Source: Streptomyces tateyamensis (GTDB lineage: Bacteria; Actinomycetota; Actinomycetes; Streptomycetales; Streptomycetaceae). Taken from it: a stretch of 53,481 nt of DNA. Positions within the stretch are counted from its first letter, which is position 1, and each line of letters opens with the position of its first letter. This document shows positions 52,485 to 53,481 of the stretch, piece after piece. The notes beneath the pieces are model-generated. The model saw nothing but the letters and a program-made list of their open reading frames with translations. It had not been told where the DNA came from and did no database searches. Location of the stretch: the NCBI RefSeq assembly GCF_003205575.1, contig NZ_PYBW01000018.1, positions 1 through 53,481 on the forward strand. The letters run 5' to 3'. The position numbers were made by a program, and so were the translations under genes.

Positions 52485-52940
52485 ATGGTTGAGCCCATGC
52501 GCGCGGCATTCTTCGATCTCCACGGAATCAGTCGGGCGGTGGAGTATCACACCGCACTCCTGGAGCGGGCGGACAACCACCGCTCGGTCGGCGACCTGCT
52601 GGTGCTGGTGGTCAGCGAATCCAGACCCGGCGCCGAAGATCGGCCGCAGCGGCAGGTCGACCGGGACCCCATGCAGATCGGCCCGGACGTGGTCCTGGTG
52701 CTGGAGGCCCCCGAGGACCGCAGCGAGTCGCCACCGGTCACCGTGGTCGAGGCGATCTGCCGGCTCGGCCTGGACCCGGCCCGCTGCTTCGGCTACGCCG
52801 ACCACGCCGACGGGCTGCGCACCCTCACCGTGGTCGGCAACCCGCGGGTGGTCGGCGACGACTCCCGGCTCACCGCGGAGGCCGGCCAGCGGGGCTGGCC
52901 GATCCTGGACTCCTGCACCCGGGTGCCCCCCGCCCCGTAG
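52485..52940 (+). CDS. Degenerate, shortened HAD-IB-like protein (probable pseudoenzyme)
   Basis: 151 residues from the ATG at 52485; GGCGGGATC is a fair ribosome binding site. The N-terminus MRAAFFDLHGISRAVEY resembles HAD motif I but reads DLHGI where active enzymes have DxDxT, so the second Asp and the Thr are lost. The C-terminus FGYADHADGLRTLTVVGNP followed by DDSRL and RGWPIL aligns with motif IV and the tail of HAD-IB phosphatases (compare the intact copy near 14.4 kb), but the second Asp of the motif is Gly. The cap and motif II region are replaced by an unrelated stretch. Codon use is normal, so it looks like a maintained non-catalytic protein rather than a decaying pseudogene. Confidence 0.7.
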   Translation: MVEPMRAAFFDLHGISRAVEYHTALLERADNHRSVGDLLVLVVSESRPGAEDRPQRQVDRDPMQIGPDVVLVLEAPEDRSESPPVTVVEAICRLGLDPARCFGYADHADGLRTLTVVGNPRVVGDDSRLTAEAGQRGWPILDSCTRVPPAP

Positions 52941-52976
52941 GGGGCGGCGGCAGGGAAAACTCAGGGGCGCCGCCCC
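52941..52976 (+). terminator. Hairpin after the HAD-like gene
   Basis: GGGGCGGCG (52941-52949) pairs with 52968-52976; a smaller alternative stem AGGGGCG/CGCCCCT lies inside it. Starts at the base after the stop codon. Confidence 0.5.
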
Positions 52977-53011
52977 TGGCCCCGGAGCCCGCCGAGGAGC
53001 ACCGTGGAGGC

Positions 53012-53458
53012 ATGGAACACGGAGATCTGACGCGACGCGAGAACAGCCAACTGGCCGTCGCCAACGCCACCGCGGGCCCGTGGCGGACCGCCGCGGGCGT
53101 GGGCGCGGTGGTCGGCGCCGCCGCCCTGGGTGTGGACCTGGTCACCGGCCACTGGTCCACCTCGATCCTGGCCGGACCGGCCGGCTGGGCACTGTTCTTC
53201 TTCTTCCTGGTCGGCACCGTCGGCGGGCAGTTGCGCAAGGACACCGGCGACCGCCGGCTGCGCCGCTGGGCCGACGCCCACCCCTGGCAGTCCGCCCTCC
53301 CGGCGAGCGGCGCGCTGCTGGTCCTCAACACCCTGGCACTGACCCTGCTGGGCGGCTGGGGCCTGTTCGGCGCGGTCTTCTTCTCGCTGCTGCCGGCCGG
53401 GATGCTGCTGCTGGTGGCCGGCGTGGTCGGCTCGGTCAAGGCCGCCCGGCGCCGCTGA
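53012..53458 (+). CDS. Small integral membrane protein, unknown function
   Basis: 148 residues with four hydrophobic segments: about 26-42 (TAAGVGAVVGAAALGVD), 50-68 (SILAGPAGWALFFFFLVG), 97-115 (SALLVLNTL-type LLVLNTLALTLLGGW) and 118-140 (AVFFSLLPAGMLLLVAGVV). Short charged termini (MEHGDLTRRE, KAARRR) and a basic loop RKDTGDRRLRRWADAHP face the cytosol. No family recognised. GGAGG lies directly before the ATG. It ends 23 bases from the window edge. Confidence 0.75.
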   Translation: MEHGDLTRRENSQLAVANATAGPWRTAAGVGAVVGAAALGVDLVTGHWSTSILAGPAGWALFFFFLVGTVGGQLRKDTGDRRLRRWADAHPWQSALPASGALLVLNTLALTLLGGWGLFGAVFFSLLPAGMLLLVAGVVGSVKAARRR

Positions 53459-53481
53459 ATGCGGGATGCTCCTATAGACGT

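Overview
The window is high-GC actinobacterial DNA from a sporulating, aerial-mycelium-forming member of the Streptomycetaceae (Streptomyces or Kitasatospora). Chaplins, rodlins, the sigma factor BldN with its anti-sigma RsbN, Rex with the rex-hem operon, and a GlgE-type glucan pathway all point there. From memory, about 6.5-23.6 kb follows the conserved S. coelicolor SCO33xx order (hem genes, rex, bldN, rsbN, a BldC-like regulator, acuC, proC). No tRNA, rRNA, CRISPR array or recognisable complete insertion sequence was seen.

Layout. 0.5-2.2 kb: secreted GDSL esterase with a ricin-type lectin domain, preceded by a Rex/Crp-like palindrome. 2.3-6.5 kb: cell-surface cluster with three short chaplins, two small secreted proteins of unknown function, two rodlins and a His-rich secreted peptide. 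6.5-13.7 kb: rex-hemA-hemC-hemD-hemB transcribed leftward with a Rex operator, then a DEDDh exonuclease and a glutaredoxin-like protein. 13.7-17.4 kb: HAD phosphatase, bldN, rsbN. BldN is known to drive chaplin and rodlin genes, and candidate promoters of its type lie upstream of them here. 17.4-25.3 kb: acyltransferase, epimerase, a 32-residue basic protein, an excisionase-fold regulator, acuC, an MFS transporter, proC and a CPA2 antiporter.

25.4-36.3 kb: alpha-glucan metabolism. A GT4 glucan/maltose-1-phosphate synthase is followed leftward by manB-like mutase, glgB, pep2 and glgE (treS is missing). Between them sits a divergent pair: a 57-residue secreted peptide and an XRE regulator with a TPR-like C-terminal half, separated by two tandem TTGAC-N7-GTCAA palindromes. 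This resembles peptide-pheromone (RRNPP) systems and is one of the two most interesting loci.

35.7-52 kb: an accessory-looking region. It holds two DJ-1/PfpI proteins, a ThDP enzyme, an LtrA membrane protein, two SnoaL-like proteins, a GMC oxidoreductase, a VOC protein, a DDE transposase-like protein with an acidic tail and no visible terminal repeats, a three-part AGE-epimerase/STAS fusion coupled by ATGA overlap to a GlgX-type debranching enzyme, an NmrA-like reductase and a sugar nucleotidyltransferase. The last four look like an undescribed sugar/glucan module with built-in regulation. The right edge holds a degenerate HAD-like protein and a small membrane protein.
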